The position numbers and the translations under genes were made by a program. The notes beneath the pieces are model-generated. The model worked only from the letters and a program-made list of their open reading frames with translations, did not search any database and had not been told where the DNA came from. Shown here piece after piece: positions 1 to 8,772 of a DNA stretch of 64,000 bases. The stretch comes from Mycobacterium sp. ST-F2 (GTDB taxonomy: Bacteria > Actinomycetota > Actinomycetes > Mycobacteriales > Mycobacteriaceae): the NCBI RefSeq assembly GCF_001905655.1, contig NZ_JMHT01000023.1, positions 52,565 through 116,564 of the forward strand, written 5' to 3'. Within the stretch, counting starts at the first letter, position 1. Each line of letters begins with the position of its first letter.

Positions 1-431
1 AGCTCGGGCACCAGCACGAAAACCCACAGCGCGCGGAACTGCGGCTTGCGCAGGACGACTGCCGCCGCGATCAGCCCGCAGAAGCTGGTCAGGTTGATGA
101 ACTCGTACATGTTGCCCCACGGCACGCGCGTGGTGGCCAGGCCGCGCAGCACGATGCACGCGAACAGCATCGCGATGCCGACGTACACGAGGGCCAGGCC
201 GACCCGGCCGATGCGCTCGTCGGCCGTGCGCGTCGGGTCGTCGATCACGACGCCCGGCGTCATGCTGTCGGCGCCCACCCCGACCAGTTCCCGACTCTCG
301 ACCTTGCGGCCCCGGCTGTACGCCAACTCGACCGCGAGCAGCAGCAGGGCACCGACCAGCACCACGACCGACGTGGTGAAGGCCCAGTCCGAGTACCGGG
401 CCAGGTCGATGTCGATGTGCTCTGTATTCAT
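1..431 (-). CDS. ccsB: Cytochrome c biogenesis protein CcsB/ResC (partial, 3' end beyond window)
   Basis: N-terminal ~143 residues of the multi-pass CcsA/CcsB/ResC protein, which with ResB carries haem across the membrane and attaches it to apocytochrome c (System II). The visible part has one membrane segment near residues 12-35, a charged cytoplasmic linker, then two more hydrophobic segments. The conserved WGNMYEF motif of this family lies just after the second. The ATG at 429-431 overlaps the resB stop by 4 bases (ATGA), so the gene is translationally coupled and last of the visible part of the operon. The rest, including the tryptophan-rich haem-handling motif, lies outside the window. 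Confidence 0.93.
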   Translation of the reverse strand, partial: MNTEHIDIDLARYSDWAFTTSVVVLVGALLLLAVELAYSRGRKVESRELVGVGADSMTPGVVIDDPTRTADERIGRVGLALVYVGIAMLFACIVLRGLATTRVPWGNMYEFINLTSFCGLIAAAVVLRKPQFRALWVFVLVPE

Positions 432-1975
432 CGCTTGTCCTCAATCAACCGCTCAGTGAGCTTCTCGAACTCGTCGCCCCACCCCGAGTTGTCCGTGCGG
501 GCCAGGCCGCCGAGCTCGACGTCGACGGTACCCGGCCCGGCCGACACGATCCGAATCCAAATGCGGCGGCGGCGCACCACCAACGACACCAGCAGCCCCG
601 CCATCATCGTCAGCGCGAACACCAGCACCCACACCTGCGCCGGGTCGTGCGACACCTGCACGTTGATGAACGGCACGGCGCCGTCGAACTTGATGACGGT
701 GCCGTCGTCCAGCTTGGTCTGCTCGCCGGCCTTGAGGTTGACGCGCGCCTGCTTGGTGAGCCGCTTCTGCTCGATGAGGCTGGGGTCCAGCGAGAACAAT
801 GACTGCGGCTTACCGCTGTCCAGGCCGCTGTCGCCGCGGTAGATGTCGATGGCCACCGCGGGCGCGTTCATCGCCGGGAAGCTCGAGGACAGCAGCTTGC
901 CGTCGAGCTCGGCGGTCGGGGCGAACAGCCCCTGGATGGCGATCTGATGCTTGCGCCGCTCGCGGTCGTCGGGGTAGCTGCCGCCCGGCGGGTCGATGCG
1001 CGCGACGCCCGAGGACAGCAGTGTCAGCGCGTTCTCGGGCTTCCACTGCACTGTCGACGTGCGGGTCTGGCCGTTCGGGAACGTGACGGTGAAGGTCGGC
1101 GCGTAGCCGTGCCCCTGCAGGTAGATGCGTTCGCCGCCGATCCGCAGCGGGTGGTTGACCTCCAGCCGGTACGGCCGCCAGGTGCCGCTGACCAGGTCGG
1201 CGCCCTCCTGGTAGTCGATGTTCGCCGCGAAGGCCGTGGCCTGCCCGCTGGGCAGGTACCGGGCGTCGAAGTCGTGTACGCGCAGGCAGCTGGGGTGCAG
1301 CGACGTGCCGTCGACGACGTTGCCGGCACGGAACGAGTCGAACGCGGCCGGCGACGCCGAGCAGAACCCGGGCCCGCCGTCGGCGATGACGATGACGTTG
1401 CCCTCGTAACCGAACATCTTGCCGAACGCGATGGCCACCAGCAGGCCCAGCAGCGAGAAGTGGAAGACGATGTTGCCGAACTCGCGCAGGTAGCCCTTCT
1501 CTGCCGAAATCTCGCGCGCGCCGTCGTCCAGTGTGCGGGTGGTCTGGCGCCAGCCCTTGAGCCGGGCGGCCATCCGGTCGGCGACGGCGTCGGGCTCGCC
1601 GGGGACGGCGGCTTCGGCGTGCTTGGGCAGCCGTGCCAGGTTCCGCGGCGCGGGTACCGGCACGGCGCGCAGGCTGCGGACGTGCTCGATCATGCGCGGC
1701 GTCAGACAGCCCACGAGCGAGATGAACAGCAGCACGTAGATCGAGGTGAACCAGAAGCTCGAGAACACCGAGAACGCCTGCACCTTGTCGAGCCACGGCC
1801 CGATCGTCGGATGCTGCGCCAGGTACTCGTCGACCTTGCCGGCGTTGAGCGAACGCTGCGGCAGCAGCGCGCCCGGGATGGCGCCAAGCGCCAGCAGGAA
1901 CAGCAGCACCAGCGCGGTGCCCATCGACGTCAGCGTCCGCCAGGTGTTGCGGAACAGCGCGAAAACCCGTGCCAT
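428..1975 (-). CDS. resB: Cytochrome c biogenesis protein ResB
   Basis: ResB partner of CcsB in System II cytochrome c maturation, 515 residues. An N-terminal membrane hairpin (TALVLLFLLALGAIPG region) is followed by a further segment, a long extracytoplasmic domain, and a C-terminal membrane anchor before the final ~60 residues. The family-typical HFSLLGLL segment is present. I start it at the ATG at 1973-1975, which overlaps the ccdA stop by 4 bases; an upstream in-frame start would run into ccdA. It ends in a 4-base overlap with ccsB. Coupling across the whole group suggests fixed stoichiometry. Confidence 0.93.
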   Translation of the reverse strand: MARVFALFRNTWRTLTSMGTALVLLFLLALGAIPGALLPQRSLNAGKVDEYLAQHPTIGPWLDKVQAFSVFSSFWFTSIYVLLFISLVGCLTPRMIEHVRSLRAVPVPAPRNLARLPKHAEAAVPGEPDAVADRMAARLKGWRQTTRTLDDGAREISAEKGYLREFGNIVFHFSLLGLLVAIAFGKMFGYEGNVIVIADGGPGFCSASPAAFDSFRAGNVVDGTSLHPSCLRVHDFDARYLPSGQATAFAANIDYQEGADLVSGTWRPYRLEVNHPLRIGGERIYLQGHGYAPTFTVTFPNGQTRTSTVQWKPENALTLLSSGVARIDPPGGSYPDDRERRKHQIAIQGLFAPTAELDGKLLSSSFPAMNAPAVAIDIYRGDSGLDSGKPQSLFSLDPSLIEQKRLTKQARVNLKAGEQTKLDDGTVIKFDGAVPFINVQVSHDPAQVWVLVFALTMMAGLLVSLVVRRRRIWIRIVSAGPGTVDVELGGLARTDNSGWGDEFEKLTERLIEDKR

Positions 1976-2745
1976 CAGATCGGGAGCCTCACGTTGCTGA
2001 CGAAGGCGTCGCGCACCCACGAGGTGAAGTCGTTCCACACGCCCGTGACGAGCGCGGTGCCGACGACGATCAGCAGCAGACCGCCGAAAATCTGGATGGC
2101 GCGGGTGTGCCGGCGCAGCCAGCCCAGGCCCTGCACCGCGCGGGCCGACCCGAAGGCCAACAGCACGAACGGAATTCCGAGACCCAGGCAGTACGCGATC
2201 ACCAGCGCGACGCCGCGGGCGACGCTGGCGCCGTCACTGGCCGAGGCCACCGCGATGACGCCGGTGAGCGTCGGGCCCAGGCACGGCGTCCACCCCAGCC
2301 CGAACACCGCACCCAGCAAGGGCGCGCCGACGACCGTCGACACCTGGCGCGGCGTGAACCGCACCTGACGCTGCAACGCCGGCACCAGTCCGATGAACAC
2401 CAGGCCCATCAGCACCGTGATGACGCCGCCGATGCGTTGCAGCAGAAGCTGATTGGCGATGAGCGTCGTGGTCAGGCCGAGCACCGCGACCGCGCCCATG
2501 AGGAACACCGCGGTGAAGCCCGCGACGAACAGCGCCGCGGCGCCGGCCACACGCCAGCGCGCGGTACGCACTTTTGTTGTCCCCTCAGCGTCATCCACAC
2601 CGACCACCGCAGCCAGATACGACAGGTACCCGGGGACCAGCGGCACCACGCACGGCGAGGCGAACGACACCAGTCCGGCCAGCACGCTCACCCCGAGCGC
2701 CACCAACAGCGGTCCGGCGGCTGCGGTTTCGGCGAATCCGGTCAT
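1975..2745 (-). CDS. ccdA: Cytochrome c biogenesis thiol transporter CcdA
   Basis: CcdA (DsbD-like) membrane protein, 256 residues with about six hydrophobic helices. It passes reducing equivalents from cytoplasmic thioredoxin to the extracytoplasmic TlpA/ResA-type thioredoxin so that apocytochrome haem-binding cysteines stay reduced. The two redox cysteines are visible in the motifs SFASPCVVP (Cys32) and GWTPCLGP (Cys154), the pair typical of the family. Its ATG overlaps the stop of the upstream TlpA-like gene by 4 bases and its own stop overlaps the resB ATG, which ties it to this pathway. Confidence 0.95.
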   Translation of the reverse strand: MTGFAETAAAGPLLVALGVSVLAGLVSFASPCVVPLVPGYLSYLAAVVGVDDAEGTTKVRTARWRVAGAAALFVAGFTAVFLMGAVAVLGLTTTLIANQLLLQRIGGVITVLMGLVFIGLVPALQRQVRFTPRQVSTVVGAPLLGAVFGLGWTPCLGPTLTGVIAVASASDGASVARGVALVIAYCLGLGIPFVLLAFGSARAVQGLGWLRRHTRAIQIFGGLLLIVVGTALVTGVWNDFTSWVRDAFVSNVRLPI

Positions 2746-3353
2746 GCCTTGCCCTCTTTGGCGAGCCGCTCGACGACGGGCTTGAGGTCCTCGGCCAGCA
2801 GTTCCCGCAGGAACACCGCGGCCACCCGGTGCTGACGGTCGAGCACCAGCGTCGACGGGATGACCGTCGTCGGGTACTTGCCGCCGAACGCGATCATGGT
2901 GCGCATCGCCGGGTCGTAGATGGACGGGAACGTCACCTTGTGGTCGACGACGAAGTCAACGGCGGCCTGCCGGTTGTTGTCGCGCACGTCGATGCCGAGG
3001 AACGCGACGCCCTGCGCCTTGGTCTGCTCGTACACCTTCTCCAGCTCGGCGATCTCCGAGCGGCACGGGCCACACCACTGACCCCACACGTTGATCACCA
3101 CGACCTGGCTGGAAAAGTCTTCCAGGGACAAGGTTTTCGACGGATCCGTGAGCGACGGACCGCGCACCGCACCCGGCTTGCCGCGGTTCGCCGGCGGGTC
3201 GTAGAAGATGTCGGTCTTGCCGCCCGGCGCCACGAACTCGAAGGTGCCGCCCTGCGCGACGGCGTCGTCACCGGTGGAGCAGCCGACGAGCAGCACGGCC
3301 GTCGTCAGGACGGCCGCCATCACTGCCCCGGCACGGGCCACCAGCGAAGTCAC
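2742..3353 (-). CDS. TlpA/ResA-family thioredoxin-like lipoprotein
   Basis: Membrane-anchored extracytoplasmic thioredoxin, 203 residues from the GTG at 3351-3353. A signal segment ends in a lipobox (LLVGC, Cys25), followed by a linker and an AhpC/TSA-Redoxin domain with the active site WCGPC at 93-97. It probably reduces the haem-binding CxxCH cysteines of apocytochrome c, receiving electrons from the adjacent CcdA. The start is set by the GTGA overlap with the upstream phosphatase gene and by the signal peptide; longer in-frame starts would read through that gene. It corresponds in position to Rv0526. Confidence 0.92.
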   Translation of the reverse strand: MTSLVARAGAVMAAVLTTAVLLVGCSTGDDAVAQGGTFEFVAPGGKTDIFYDPPANRGKPGAVRGPSLTDPSKTLSLEDFSSQVVVINVWGQWCGPCRSEIAELEKVYEQTKAQGVAFLGIDVRDNNRQAAVDFVVDHKVTFPSIYDPAMRTMIAFGGKYPTTVIPSTLVLDRQHRVAAVFLRELLAEDLKPVVERLAKEGKA

Positions 3354-3958
3354 TGTCCGGCCAGCTCCGAATATCCCCAGCCGACCATCTGGTCGCCATG
3401 GAAGTAGAACGACGTCACCGACGCCAGGTTGCACATCCGCTTGGTCGGGAAGTGGTGCAGGTTCTTGCCGAGCATCGCGCGGCGCAGCGTCTCCACCGGC
3501 AGCTGATGGCTGACGCACACCGCCTCGTGCCCCATGCCCTTGATCCGGGCGCGGTCCACCGCGGCCGTCATGCGCGCCGCGATGTGCTTGTACGGCTCGC
3601 CCCACGACGGGGTCTTGGGGTCGCGCAGGTGCCACCAGTTCCGCGGGTCGCGCAGGGCACCGTCACCCGGCGAGACGCGCTGTCCCTCAAACACATTCGT
3701 CGACTCGATGAGCTCGGGATCGGTGTCGATGGGCAGTCCGTGCCGGGCCGCGATGGGCGTCGCCGTCTCCTGCGCGCGCTCCAGCGGCGAAGCAACGACG
3801 TAGACGATGTCGCGCTCGGCCAGCCAGCCGGCGACCGCCGCGGCCTGTGCCTGCCCACGCTCGGACAGATGAAAATTGGGCTTGCGGCCGTAGAGGATCT
3901 TGTCCGGGTTGTGGACCTCGCCGTGCCGCATCACGTGCACGATCGTCTTGTCGGTCAT
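3350..3958 (-). CDS. Histidine phosphatase family protein (phosphoglycerate-mutase-like)
   Basis: 202-residue member of the histidine phosphatase superfamily. The phospho-accepting RHGE motif is at residues 11-14 and a second conserved histidine is in the SHQLPVE segment. The substrate cannot be told from the sequence. It lies between hemL and the cytochrome c maturation genes with 4-base ATGA/GTGA overlaps on both sides, the same place as Rv0525. It differs clearly from the glycolytic mutase at 31842-32585, which has the longer GpmA architecture. A housekeeping phosphatase role is likelier than glycolysis. Confidence 0.88.
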   Translation of the reverse strand: MTDKTIVHVMRHGEVHNPDKILYGRKPNFHLSERGQAQAAAVAGWLAERDIVYVVASPLERAQETATPIAARHGLPIDTDPELIESTNVFEGQRVSPGDGALRDPRNWWHLRDPKTPSWGEPYKHIAARMTAAVDRARIKGMGHEAVCVSHQLPVETLRRAMLGKNLHHFPTKRMCNLASVTSFYFHGDQMVGWGYSELAGQ

Positions 3959-5259
3959 GCGGGCTCCTGAGCTTGGGCGGCGGCCTGCGCGGCAGGGGGC
4001 AGCGCGTCGGCGATCCGGTCGAACGCAGCGTCGTCGAGTGCGGCCGAGACGAACCAGGTTTCGAAGGCACTGCACGGCGGGTAGATCCCGGCGTCGAGCA
4101 GGGCGTGGAAGAACGCCGGGTAGCGCCAGGTCTCGGTCGCCTTGGCGGATGCGAAGTCGGTGACGGGCGCGTCGCCGAAGAACACCGTCAGGAAGTTTCC
4201 GGCACGCGAAATCCGGTGCGCCACAGAGGCTTCGGTGAGCGCGTCGGACAGCAGCCCGGACAGCCGGTCGGCGTTGGCATCGAGGGCACGGTAGACGGCG
4301 TCGTCGGCGGCGCGCAGCGTGGCCAGGCCCGCGGCCATAGCGACCGGGTTCCCCGCCAGCGTCCCGGCCTGGTAAACGGGGCCCAGCGGGGCGAGGCGTT
4401 CCATCACCTCGGCGCGGCCACCGAACGCGGCGGCCGGCAGGCCACCGCTCATCACCTTGCCGAACGTGAACAGGTCGGCGGCGACGGGATCGAGTCCGTA
4501 CCAGCCGCCACGGCTGACGCGGAAGCCCGTCATCACCTCGTCGATGATGAGCAGCGCGCCGTGCTCGGCGGTGATCTGCCGCAGCGCGGCGTTGTAGCCC
4601 GCGGCCGGCGGGACGGTGCCCATGTTGCCGGGGCTGGCCTCGGTGATGACGCAGGCGATCTGGTCACCGGCCGCGGCGAAGGCCTGGCGCACCGCCTCGA
4701 CGTCGTTGTACGGCAGCACGATGGTGTCGGCGGCGGCCGCCCCGGTGACGCCCGGCGACGACGGCAGCCCCAGCGTCGCGATGCCGGAGCCGGCGTCGGC
4801 CAGCAGGGCGTCGCTGTGGCCGTGGTAGCAGCCGGAGAACTTGATGATCTTGGGCCGGCCGGTGAAGCCGCGGGCCAGCCGGATGGCACTCATGGTGGCC
4901 TCGGTGCCCGAGTTCACGAAGCGGATGCGCTCGACGGGCGCGACCCGGTCGATGATCTCGCGCGCCAGCTCGGTCTCGGCGGGCGTCGGGGCGCCGAACG
5001 ACAGGCCGTTGACGGCCGTGGTCTGCACCGCTTCGACGACGGCCGGGTGGGCGTGGCCCAGGATCATCGGCCCCCACGAGCACACCAGGTCGACGTACCG
5101 GTTGCCGTCGGCGTCGGTCAGCCAGTAGCCATTGGCCGAGGTGATGAAGCGAGGGGTACCGCCGACCGAGCTGAAGGCCCGCACAGGCGAGTTGACCCCG
5201 CCGGGGATCACGGTCGACGCGTCGGCGAACAGTTTCGCGGAGACGTCGGTAGAGCGCAT
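3955..5259 (-). CDS. hemL: Glutamate-1-semialdehyde 2,1-aminomutase
   Basis: PLP enzyme converting glutamate-1-semialdehyde to 5-aminolevulinate in the C5 route of tetrapyrrole synthesis, 434 residues. Family marks are the [10 protein letters not shown] phosphate-binding region near 117-126, the [10 protein letters not shown] segment and the PLP lysine in [10 protein letters not shown] (Lys268). The ATG at 5257-5259 gives the usual family N-terminus ([10 protein letters not shown]); an ATG 12 codons upstream is possible but adds nothing conserved. It is the first gene of the coupled haem/cytochrome c chain and works with HemA encoded near 20000. Confidence 0.97.
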   Translation of the reverse strand: MRSTDVSAKLFADASTVIPGGVNSPVRAFSSVGGTPRFITSANGYWLTDADGNRYVDLVCSWGPMILGHAHPAVVEAVQTTAVNGLSFGAPTPAETELAREIIDRVAPVERIRFVNSGTEATMSAIRLARGFTGRPKIIKFSGCYHGHSDALLADAGSGIATLGLPSSPGVTGAAAADTIVLPYNDVEAVRQAFAAAGDQIACVITEASPGNMGTVPPAAGYNAALRQITAEHGALLIIDEVMTGFRVSRGGWYGLDPVAADLFTFGKVMSGGLPAAAFGGRAEVMERLAPLGPVYQAGTLAGNPVAMAAGLATLRAADDAVYRALDANADRLSGLLSDALTEASVAHRISRAGNFLTVFFGDAPVTDFASAKATETWRYPAFFHALLDAGIYPPCSAFETWFVSAALDDAAFDRIADALPPAAQAAAQAQEPA

Positions 5260-5652
5260 GGCCACCAGTGTCCCAGCCGCGCGCGAATGGACCAACTACA
5301 GGGTGTAGGAGCTGGCTCACGTTGGCGTGGGTCCGCGGCCGGTGACAGCCGAGATGGGCGAAATGGTCGCTCGACAGGACGCCCGAGCAGCCAATTGGTC
5401 AATGTCGACAGCGGGCAACCCACGGGCTACCCCACCAGCCACACGGGCCACTCCTGTGAGGCTCTCCCCCGACACCTTTCGCCCGGAGCCGTCAACTTTC
5501 CTTGACGTCAAGGAAAGTTGACGGGCTGAGATCGCACGTGTCATCAGAGATACGACACGCCTGAGCCGACACGCCGACGTCTCCCCCAACGTGCCGCCAG
5601 AGCGCCAGAACAGCCGGGAAGGCGATCTGTGTGCACCGTCGCGGTACGTCCG
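5260..5652. other. 393-bp intergenic region upstream of hemL
   Basis: No convincing gene. Open frames crossing it have no recognisable protein pattern and run through a perfect palindrome (5489-5524). The region should hold the hemL promoter on the minus strand and the 3' end of the transcript of the reductase gene ending at 5653. No TAnnnT leaderless hexamer is evident right before the hemL ATG, so hemL probably has an untranslated leader. Confidence 0.5.
5489..5524. promoter_or_regulatory. Perfect 36-bp palindrome (operator or terminator)
   Basis: Every base pairs about a TTGACGTCAA centre, with outer arms GTCAACTTTCC / GGAAAGTTGAC. It lies 230 bp upstream of hemL and 130 bp downstream of the reductase gene. 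There is no loop and no T-run after it, so a dimeric-regulator site looks at least as likely as a terminator. TTGAC hexamers on both strands could also act as -35 elements. Confidence 0.55.
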
Positions 5653-6039
5653 CTAGTTCTGCGGCGTCAGCTTGAAGACCGGGTGGTCGGCGTCGTCGGG
5701 CAGCTCGCGCCAGTACTGCTCGACGACCTTGCCCGCCAGCGGCCGGTACGCCGCGATGATCGGCGCCCGGTCCGCCACCGGTACCTCACTGGCCAGGTAG
5801 TTCTTCTTGCCGAGCGCCACCACCGGGTTCTCCCGGACGTTCTTCACCCACGCCGACTCGCCACGCGTCGACACCAGGTACTTCACCCCAGCCACCTCCG
5901 GCACGACGACCGGGATGCGCTGTGGCACATGGTTCGAGCTTCGGGTGACCGTCAGGGTCTGGCTGCCACCGATACCGGTCAGCCGCGCGATCGGGTTGAA
6001 GACATGGACGACGAACCACGGCGGCTTGAGGTAGGCCAT
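5653..6039 (-). CDS. Deazaflavin (F420)-dependent nitroreductase-family protein
   Basis: 128-residue single-domain split-beta-barrel protein of the Ddn-like family (formerly DUF385), which uses F420H2 to reduce quinones or nitro compounds. Seen here are the PIARLTGIGG N-terminal segment, the RIPVVVPEVAGVKYLVSTRGESAWVKN core split over several strands, and the LADRAPIIAAYRP-like C-terminal stretch typical of the group. It is monocistronic, with a TACGCT hexamer 7 bases before its ATG suggesting a leaderless mRNA. A second, divergent family member lies at 7512-7892. Confidence 0.8.
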   Translation of the reverse strand: MAYLKPPWFVVHVFNPIARLTGIGGSQTLTVTRSSNHVPQRIPVVVPEVAGVKYLVSTRGESAWVKNVRENPVVALGKKNYLASEVPVADRAPIIAAYRPLAGKVVEQYWRELPDDADHPVFKLTPQN

Positions 6040-6046
6040 GCGCCAA

Positions 6047-6052
6047 AGCGTA
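6047..6052 (-). promoter_or_regulatory. -10 hexamer of leaderless promoter (reductase gene)
   Basis: TACGCT on the minus strand, 7 bases before the ATG at 6037-6039. This is the spacing expected when transcription starts at or next to the start codon. Confidence 0.5.
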
Positions 6053-6055
6053 TGG

Positions 6056-7384
6056 CTATACCGCGCTCAGCGCATCGTCCAGAATGTCCAGCCCGCGCTT
6101 GGCGTCGTCGATGCTGATGTTGCACGGCGGCACCAGGTGGAAGCGGTTGTAGTTCATGAACAGCAACAGGCCGTTCTGCTTGGCCCGCGCGTTGATGGCA
6201 CCCATCTCGGGCGACGAACCGCCGTACGGCGCCAGCGGCTCCTTGGTGGCGCGGTCCTTGACCAGTTCGACGGCCCAGAACACGCCCAGACCGCGGACGT
6301 CACCGATGATGTCGTGCTTGTCGGCCAGCGCCGCCAGGCCCGGACCGAACACGTCGGTGCCGATCAGCTCGGCGTTCTCGACGATCTTCTCGTCGTGCAT
6401 CGCCGTGATGGTCGCGACGGACGCCGCACACGCCAGCGGGTGGCCCGAGTAGGTGAGGCCGCCGCCGTACGGCTGGTCCAGGAAGCGCTCGAGGATCTTG
6501 TCGCTGACGATGACGCCGCCGAGCGGGACGTAGCCGGAGTTGACGCCCTTGGCGAACGTGATGAGGTCCGGGGTGACGTTGTAGTTGTCGAGCGCGAACC
6601 ACTTGCCGGTGCGGCCGAAACCGGCCATGACCTCGTCGAGGATCATCACGATGCCGTACTGGTCGCACAGCTCGCGCACGCCCTGCAGGTAGCCGGGCGG
6701 CGGCGGCATGATGCCGACGGTGCCGGGCACCGACTCGAGGATGATCGCGGCGAACGCGCTCGGGCCTTCGAACTCGATGACCGACCGCAGGTGCGCCAGG
6801 GCGCGCTCGGACTCTTCCTCCTGCGTCAGCGAATTGAACTGGCTGCGGTACAGGAACGGGCCGAAGAAGTGCGTGGTGCCCTCGGTGCCGTAGTCGTTGC
6901 CCCAGCGGCGGACGTCGCCGGTGAGGTTGACCGTCAGCGCGGTGCCGCCGTGGTAGCTGCGGTAGGTCGACAACGTCTTGTAGCGGCCGGTGTACACGCG
7001 GGCCATGCGGATGGCGTGCTCGACGGCGTCGGCGCCACCGTTGGTGAAGAACACCCGGTTGAAGCCCTCGGGGGCGACCTGGCAGATCAGGTCGGCGGCC
7101 GTGGCGCGGGCCTCGTTGGCATGCTGCGGCGCGATGGTGCACAGCTTGGCGGCCTGCTCGGCGATGGCGGCGACGACCTTGGGGTGCTGGTGGCCGATGT
7201 TGGTGTAGACGAGCTGGCTCGAGAAGTCGAGGAGACGGTTGCCGTCACCGTCGATGAGGTAGCTACCCTCGGCGCCGGTGAAAACCATCGGGTCGAGCTT
7301 CCCCTGGGCCGACCACGAGTGGAATACGCGGCTGCGCTCCAGGTCATAGATCCGGCGGGCGTCAGCGTTGGCGGGCGCAGGCAT
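6056..7384 (-). CDS. Class III PLP-dependent aminotransferase
   Basis: 442-residue omega/class III aminotransferase. The PLP lysine lies in ITFAKGVNSG (Lys279), the cofactor-ring aspartate in MILDEVMAGFGRTGKW, and the substrate/phosphate region in FFTNGGADAVEHAIRMAR. The overall pattern is closest to taurine-pyruvate or aspartate-aminotransferase-labelled mycobacterial enzymes, but the amino donor cannot be fixed from sequence. A strong ribosome site (GAGGAGG) precedes the ATG at 7382-7384. It follows closely on, and may be co-transcribed with, the reductase at 5653, which has its own promoter-like hexamer inside the 16-bp gap. Confidence 0.88.
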   Translation of the reverse strand: MPAPANADARRIYDLERSRVFHSWSAQGKLDPMVFTGAEGSYLIDGDGNRLLDFSSQLVYTNIGHQHPKVVAAIAEQAAKLCTIAPQHANEARATAADLICQVAPEGFNRVFFTNGGADAVEHAIRMARVYTGRYKTLSTYRSYHGGTALTVNLTGDVRRWGNDYGTEGTTHFFGPFLYRSQFNSLTQEEESERALAHLRSVIEFEGPSAFAAIILESVPGTVGIMPPPPGYLQGVRELCDQYGIVMILDEVMAGFGRTGKWFALDNYNVTPDLITFAKGVNSGYVPLGGVIVSDKILERFLDQPYGGGLTYSGHPLACAASVATITAMHDEKIVENAELIGTDVFGPGLAALADKHDIIGDVRGLGVFWAVELVKDRATKEPLAPYGGSSPEMGAINARAKQNGLLLFMNYNRFHLVPPCNISIDDAKRGLDILDDALSAV

Positions 7385-7511
7385 GCATTCCTCCTCGGAG
7401 ATGAATCAGCGGGTTACGGGCTGGTGTGCGACACAGCGTCGTCGCCGCTACCGGTCGGTAACTTTACTCGCTTCCCTGGCCGCCCCAACCACGATGGCGC
7501 ACGATGGGGAC

Positions 7512-7892
7512 ATGCAGATTCCGCAGTCGGTCGCCCGGTTCAACCGTCGAGTCACCAACCCCATCCAACGGCTGTGGGCCGGCCGCGCGCCGACGTTCGT
7601 CATCCTCGAGCACGTCGGGCGCAAGTCCCGCAAGACGTTCCGCACGCCGCTCACGGTGTTCACCACCGCCGACGGCTTCGCCATCCTGCTGACCTACGGC
7701 CCCGACCGCGACTGGCTCAAGAACATCACGAAGTCCGGCGGCGGCAAGCTCACCCGGCGCGGCCAGACTTACGACGTCGTCGACCCGCGGGTGGTGAGCA
7801 AGGAAGAAGCGGCCCCGCTCGTCACCGGAGCGCTACGTAAGGTGTTCCCGCGCTTGCCTTTCGAGCAGGCGGTGCTGTTGCGCCGGGCCTAG
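7512..7892 (+). CDS. Deazaflavin-dependent nitroreductase-family protein
   Basis: 126-residue protein of the F420-type split-barrel family. It has the HVGRKSRKTFRTPL segment (the usual G-x-K-S/T-G-K-x-R-x-TPL variant) and YGPDRDWLKNI, both typical of the group. It is divergent from the aminotransferase gene. The ATG at 7512 starts the conserved MQIPQSVARFNR region; upstream in-frame starts would lie in the promoter area. Its stop overlaps that of the convergent gene at 7889-8275 (CTAG). Confidence 0.78.
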   Translation: MQIPQSVARFNRRVTNPIQRLWAGRAPTFVILEHVGRKSRKTFRTPLTVFTTADGFAILLTYGPDRDWLKNITKSGGGKLTRRGQTYDVVDPRVVSKEEAAPLVTGALRKVFPRLPFEQAVLLRRA

Positions 7893-8275
7893 CGCGTTTC
7901 GTCCAGTACCTGCTGCACCACGCGCATCGCGCTCAGCGCCGCGGGCGCGCCGCAGTAGCCCGTGGCGTGGATGATCGCCTCGACGATCTCCTCGCGGGTG
8001 AGGCCGTTGTTGAGGCCGCCCCGCACGTGGCCGGCGAGTTCCTCGTGGGCGCGCAGCGCGGTCAGCATGCCGAGGTTGAGCAGGCTGCGGTCGCGGCGGC
8101 TCAGCCCCGGCCGGTTCCACACCGCGTCCCAGACGTGCTCGGTGACGAAGCGCTGGATCGGCTCCGACTCGGTGCCGCTGGTGCGGGCCAGCGCGCGGTC
8201 GACGAACTCGTCGCCCATCACCTGGCGGCGGGTGGTGATCCCGGCGTCGAACGCCGAACCTGGCTCGCTGGTCAT
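7889..8275 (-). CDS. Carboxymuconolactone decarboxylase family protein
   Basis: 128-residue protein with the alpha-helical CMD/AhpD-like fold. The segment WNRPGLSRRDRSLLNLGMLTAL and the ending EEIVEAIIHATGYCGAPAAL are those of PcaC-like 4-carboxymuconolactone decarboxylases. There is only one cysteine in the active-site region (TGYCGAP), so it lacks the CxxC of peroxidatic AhpD and the decarboxylase group fits better. No other protocatechuate-pathway gene is nearby, so the substrate is open. The ATG at 8273-8275 follows a GAGAAGGAC ribosome site. Confidence 0.82.
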   Translation of the reverse strand: MTSEPGSAFDAGITTRRQVMGDEFVDRALARTSGTESEPIQRFVTEHVWDAVWNRPGLSRRDRSLLNLGMLTALRAHEELAGHVRGGLNNGLTREEIVEAIIHATGYCGAPAALSAMRVVQQVLDETR

Positions 8276-8430
8276 CCCTGAGTCCTTCTCTCGATGTGGC
8301 TGCCGCCGACCGTAGCGCAGCACTCCGAGGCCGAATTCGGTGAACACAACGCGATACCGGTCGCGGGTGACCCAGCTCTCAATTAGGTTCATGCCCGATT
8401 CACCTCACAGCCAACTGCCAGGAGCCATCG

Positions 8431-8772
8431 GTGCCCGAAACCGACCGTCCCGAGAGGGTTGCCCCCACCGGGGAGCAGTTCCTCGCCATGCAAGCCAGCC
8501 CCGAGTTCCAGGAATTGCGAACCAGGCTGCGCCGCTTCGTGTTTCCGATGACCGCGTTCTTCCTGGTGTGGTACGGCCTCTACGTCGCACTCGGGGCCTT
8601 CGCCCATGACTTCATGGCCATCCGGGTGTTCGGCAACATCAACGTCGGACTGTTGATCGGATTGGGCCAGTTCCTGACGACGTTCGTCATCACCGGGCTG
8701 TACGTGCGTTTCGCCAACCGCGAGCTCGACCCGCGGGCCAGCGCCATCCGTGACGAGCTCGAGGGCGCCTGA
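8431..8772 (+). CDS. DUF485 membrane protein, companion of the acetate symporter
   Basis: 113-residue small membrane protein with two hydrophobic helices (FPMTAFFLVWYGLYVALGAF and the VGLLIGLGQFLTTFVITGLYV stretch, both given in part) and the DUF485 pattern. Genes of this family almost always precede the ActP-type symporter, as here, where its stop shares one base with the symporter ATG. It starts at the GTG at 8431 behind an AGGAG ribosome site. It probably assists assembly or activity of the transporter, which is inference from linkage. Confidence 0.87.
   Translation: MPETDRPERVAPTGEQFLAMQASPEFQELRTRLRRFVFPMTAFFLVWYGLYVALGAFAHDFMAIRVFGNINVGLLIGLGQFLTTFVITGLYVRFANRELDPRASAIRDELEGA

Noticed and set aside
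3847..5505. Long plus-strand open frame opposite hemL
   Set aside because: Same GC-rich shadow effect; no ribosome site and no protein pattern, and hemL is certain on the other strand.
5317..5589. Possible 90-codon minus-strand gene upstream of hemL
   Set aside because: It reads straight through the perfect palindrome, lacks a ribosome site and shows no family features.
6038..7840. 600-codon plus-strand frame opposite the aminotransferase
   Set aside because: Runs through the reductase gene in another frame at its 3' end and has shadow composition.
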